From an uncultured bacterium (GTDB lineage: Bacteria > Desulfobacterota > Desulfovibrionia > Desulfovibrionales > Desulfovibrionaceae): DNA of 6,047 nt. The position numbers were made by a program, and so were the translations under genes. Below the pieces are notes generated by a model. The model had not been told where the DNA came from and searched no databases. It worked only from the letters and a program-made list of their open reading frames with translations. This document shows, piece by piece, positions 4,726-6,047 of this stretch (positions are counted from its first letter, which is position 1; the number at the start of each line of letters is the position of its first letter). The stretch covers positions 1 to 6,047 of the forward strand of contig CAJMRA010000162.1 of NCBI GenBank assembly GCA_905215675.1, written 5' to 3'.

Positions 4726-5952
4726 ATGAACATTCTTGTACAGAAATTCGGCGGCACATCCGTCGCCAACCTCGAATGCATGAAAAAGGTGCGCGAGAAG
4801 GTCCTTGCCGGCTTGTCCAAAGGCAACAAGGTCGTGGTGGTCCTTTCCGCTCGTGCGGGGGAAACCAACCACCTTCTGGCCCTTGCATCCGAATGGTCGC
4901 CCGAACCGGACAAGGCCGAATGCGACGCTCTCGTCTCCACCGGAGAACAGGTCTCCATCAGCCTTTTTAGCATGCTGCTCAGAGATACGGGCATCCGTGC
5001 CCGCTCCCTGCTGGGCTGGCAAATTCCCATCAGGACCGACGACGATTTCGGCAATGCCCGTATTCGTTCCATCGACAGCGCCGCCTTGCGGCGCTATCTG
5101 GAAGAATACGACGTTCTTGTCGTCGCCGGTTTTCAGGGCTGCACGGAAGACGGTCGCATAACCACGCTCGGCCGCGGCGGCTCCGATACGTCCGCCGTGG
5201 CGCTGGCCGCGGCCCTCGGCTCGGTGGAATGCGAAATTTATACGGATGTGGACGGCGTCTATACCACCGATCCCAACATCTGTTCCACGGCGCGCAAGAT
5301 GGATCGCGTGGCCTATGAAGAAATGCTCGAAATGGCAAGCATGGGCGCAAAGGTCCTGCACATACGCTCGGTGGAATTTGCCAAGAAATACAAGGTTCCC
5401 GTCCGCGTGCGCTCGACATTCAGCGACGATCCCGGCACGCTCGTAACTCAGGAGGATTCAAGCATGGAAGCTGTTCTGGTTTCCGGCATCGCCTATGACA
5501 AGGACCAGGCGCGCGTCACGCTCCATGACCTGCCCGACGTGCCCGGCACGGCTGCCGCCGTGTTCGGTCCCCTTTCCGAAGGCGGCGTGCTGGTGGACAT
5601 GATCGTCCAGAATACCAGTCTTGACGGCCATACCGACATCACCTTCACCATCTCCCGCAAGGATCTCAAAAAGACCCTTGAACTCATGAACAGGGTGGCC
5701 GACAAGTTCGGCAATGTGGAAGTGGTGCACGACCTCAATGTCGCCAAGGTGTCCGCCATCGGCGTCGGCATGCGCAACCACTCCGGCGTGGCCGCCCGCG
5801 CCTTCTCCGCCCTTACGCAGGAAGGCATCAACATTCTGATGATCAGCACCTCCGAAATCAAAATCACCATCCTGATCGAGGAAAAATACGTGGAACTTGC
5901 CGTGCGCATCCTCCACGATACCTTCGGTCTTGACTGGGATATCGGCTGCTAG
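4726..5952 (+). CDS. lysC: Aspartate kinase (lysine/threonine-sensitive type)
   Basis: LysC phosphorylates L-aspartate with ATP to aspartyl-4-phosphate, the first step toward lysine, diaminopimelate, threonine and methionine. From ATG 4726 the protein has 408 residues, normal for stand-alone aspartokinases with a short regulatory tail. The amino-acid-kinase domain (about 1-240) carries KFGGTSV (7-13), TTLGRGGSDTSA (146-157) and IYTDVDGVYTTDP (171-183), the substrate- and ATP-binding segments. Two ACT domains follow. The first (about 262-335) includes LPDVPGTAA and VDMIVQN, and the second (about 343-405) includes GMRNHSGVAA and ISTSEIKI. In relatives, lysine and threonine bind these to give concerted feedback inhibition. 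That specificity is inferred here. It is not fused to homoserine dehydrogenase. It lies 24 bases after tsaE as the last visible operon gene. An internal AGGAGG-ATG at 5450-5466 may also yield a free regulatory subunit. No lysine riboswitch is visible upstream, and the gap to tsaE is too short for one. Confidence 0.96.
   Translation: MNILVQKFGGTSVANLECMKKVREKVLAGLSKGNKVVVVLSARAGETNHLLALASEWSPEPDKAECDALVSTGEQVSISLFSMLLRDTGIRARSLLGWQIPIRTDDDFGNARIRSIDSAALRRYLEEYDVLVVAGFQGCTEDGRITTLGRGGSDTSAVALAAALGSVECEIYTDVDGVYTTDPNICSTARKMDRVAYEEMLEMASMGAKVLHIRSVEFAKKYKVPVRVRSTFSDDPGTLVTQEDSSMEAVLVSGIAYDKDQARVTLHDLPDVPGTAAAVFGPLSEGGVLVDMIVQNTSLDGHTDITFTISRKDLKKTLELMNRVADKFGNVEVVHDLNVAKVSAIGVGMRNHSGVAARAFSALTQEGINILMISTSEIKITILIEEKYVELAVRILHDTFGLDWDIGC
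5450..5455 (+). promoter_or_regulatory. Internal AGGAGG ribosome binding site within lysC
   Basis: AGGAGG (5450-5455) is followed after eight bases by an in-frame ATG at 5464. It is the only AGGAGG I noticed on the plus strand, and is stronger than the sites before acpS, nnrD, tsaE and lysC themselves. It depends on a GAG glutamate codon, which by my count is used for only 3 of the 26 glutamates in lysC. GAA encodes the other 23. Confidence 0.5.
5464..5952 (+). CDS. lysC: Candidate aspartokinase beta subunit from an internal start
   Basis: If ribosomes start at the ATG at 5464 (Met247 of LysC), the product is a 162-residue protein identical to the C-terminal part of LysC. It opens with MEAVLVSGIAYDKDQ and contains both ACT domains but no catalytic residues. 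Established knowledge: class II aspartokinases of Bacillus subtilis and Corynebacterium glutamicum are alpha2beta2 complexes. Their beta subunit comes from such a nested in-frame start and is of about this size, and effector sites form between alpha and beta ACT domains. What the sequence shows is the strong Shine-Dalgarno, the good spacing and a boundary right at the start of the regulatory region. That it is translated here is inference. Confidence 0.45.
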   Translation: MEAVLVSGIAYDKDQARVTLHDLPDVPGTAAAVFGPLSEGGVLVDMIVQNTSLDGHTDITFTISRKDLKKTLELMNRVADKFGNVEVVHDLNVAKVSAIGVGMRNHSGVAARAFSALTQEGINILMISTSEIKITILIEEKYVELAVRILHDTFGLDWDIGC

Positions 5953-5980
5953 AGCGTGTTGACATTACATCGTTCTTCCT

Positions 5981-6006
5981 GGGGGGGAAGGCCCCCCCTT
6001 ATCTCT
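5981..6006 (+). terminator. G/C hairpin after lysC, probable operon terminator
   Basis: Seven G (5981-5987) can pair with seven C (5992-5998) around an AAGG loop, starting 28 bases after the lysC stop. The stem is followed by TTATCTCT, a poor T-run. The position at the end of the operon supports termination, while the weak tail lowers certainty. Confidence 0.5.
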
Positions 6007-6014
6007 GCTGTCGA

Positions 6015-6044
6015 TGCCCGTAGCTTCCTTCGTCGCAACGGGCA
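6015..6044. repeat. 7-bp inverted repeat at the window end
   Basis: TGCCCGT (6015-6021) and ACGGGCA (6038-6044) are exact reverse complements separated by 16 bases. The structure could be part of the lysC 3' region or of the leader or operator of the next gene, which lies outside the window. No T-run follows within view. Confidence 0.3.
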
Positions 6045-6047
6045 CGG

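Noticed and set aside
5959..5964. TTGACA after lysC as a -35 promoter box
   Set aside because: About 17 bases downstream lies the G-run of the hairpin and no -10 box, so it is not a credible promoter.

Overview
The window looks like a piece of a high-GC, Gram-negative bacterial chromosome, most likely from the Desulfovibrionaceae (a Desulfovibrio/Bilophila-like sulfidogen). This rests on my recollection that acpS, a fused NAD(P)HX-repair gene, tsaE and a lysine/threonine-type aspartokinase sit together in that family. It is an inference, not a database result. Coding DNA is about 65% G+C by hand count of sample lines. The first 180 bases are only about 40% G+C.

Layout. Bases 1-561 hold no convincing protein gene. 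They comprise an AT-rich stretch followed by GC-rich DNA with several hairpins, some next to T- or A-runs that look like terminators. A complete UDP-glucose 6-dehydrogenase gene (ugd) lies on the minus strand at 562-1893. A 290-base divergent intergenic region (1894-2183) holds a plausible sigma70-like promoter facing right, a palindrome, a 10-bp direct repeat and two small hairpins. From 2184 to 5952 four plus-strand genes form a tight operon: acpS, nnrD (epimerase and dehydratase fused), tsaE and lysC. Two junctions overlap (4 and 13 bases) and the third gap is 24 bases. A G/C-rich hairpin follows lysC, and a second inverted repeat lies at the window end.

Functions. Ugd makes UDP-glucuronate for surface polysaccharides. 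The operon combines housekeeping jobs: AcpS activates acyl carrier protein, Nnr repairs damaged NAD(P)H hydrates, TsaE supports the tRNA t6A modification, and LysC commits aspartate to lysine, threonine, methionine and diaminopimelate synthesis. The genes share no single pathway. Their packing suggests co-transcription and translational coupling.

The best observation is inside lysC. A full AGGAGG sequence sits 8 bases before an in-frame ATG, exactly where the regulatory ACT part begins. This matches the layout by which some aspartokinases (Bacillus subtilis LysC, Corynebacterium) make a separate beta subunit from the same gene. I saw no CRISPR array, transposase, tRNA or rRNA, and nothing that amounts to a new defence or mobile system.
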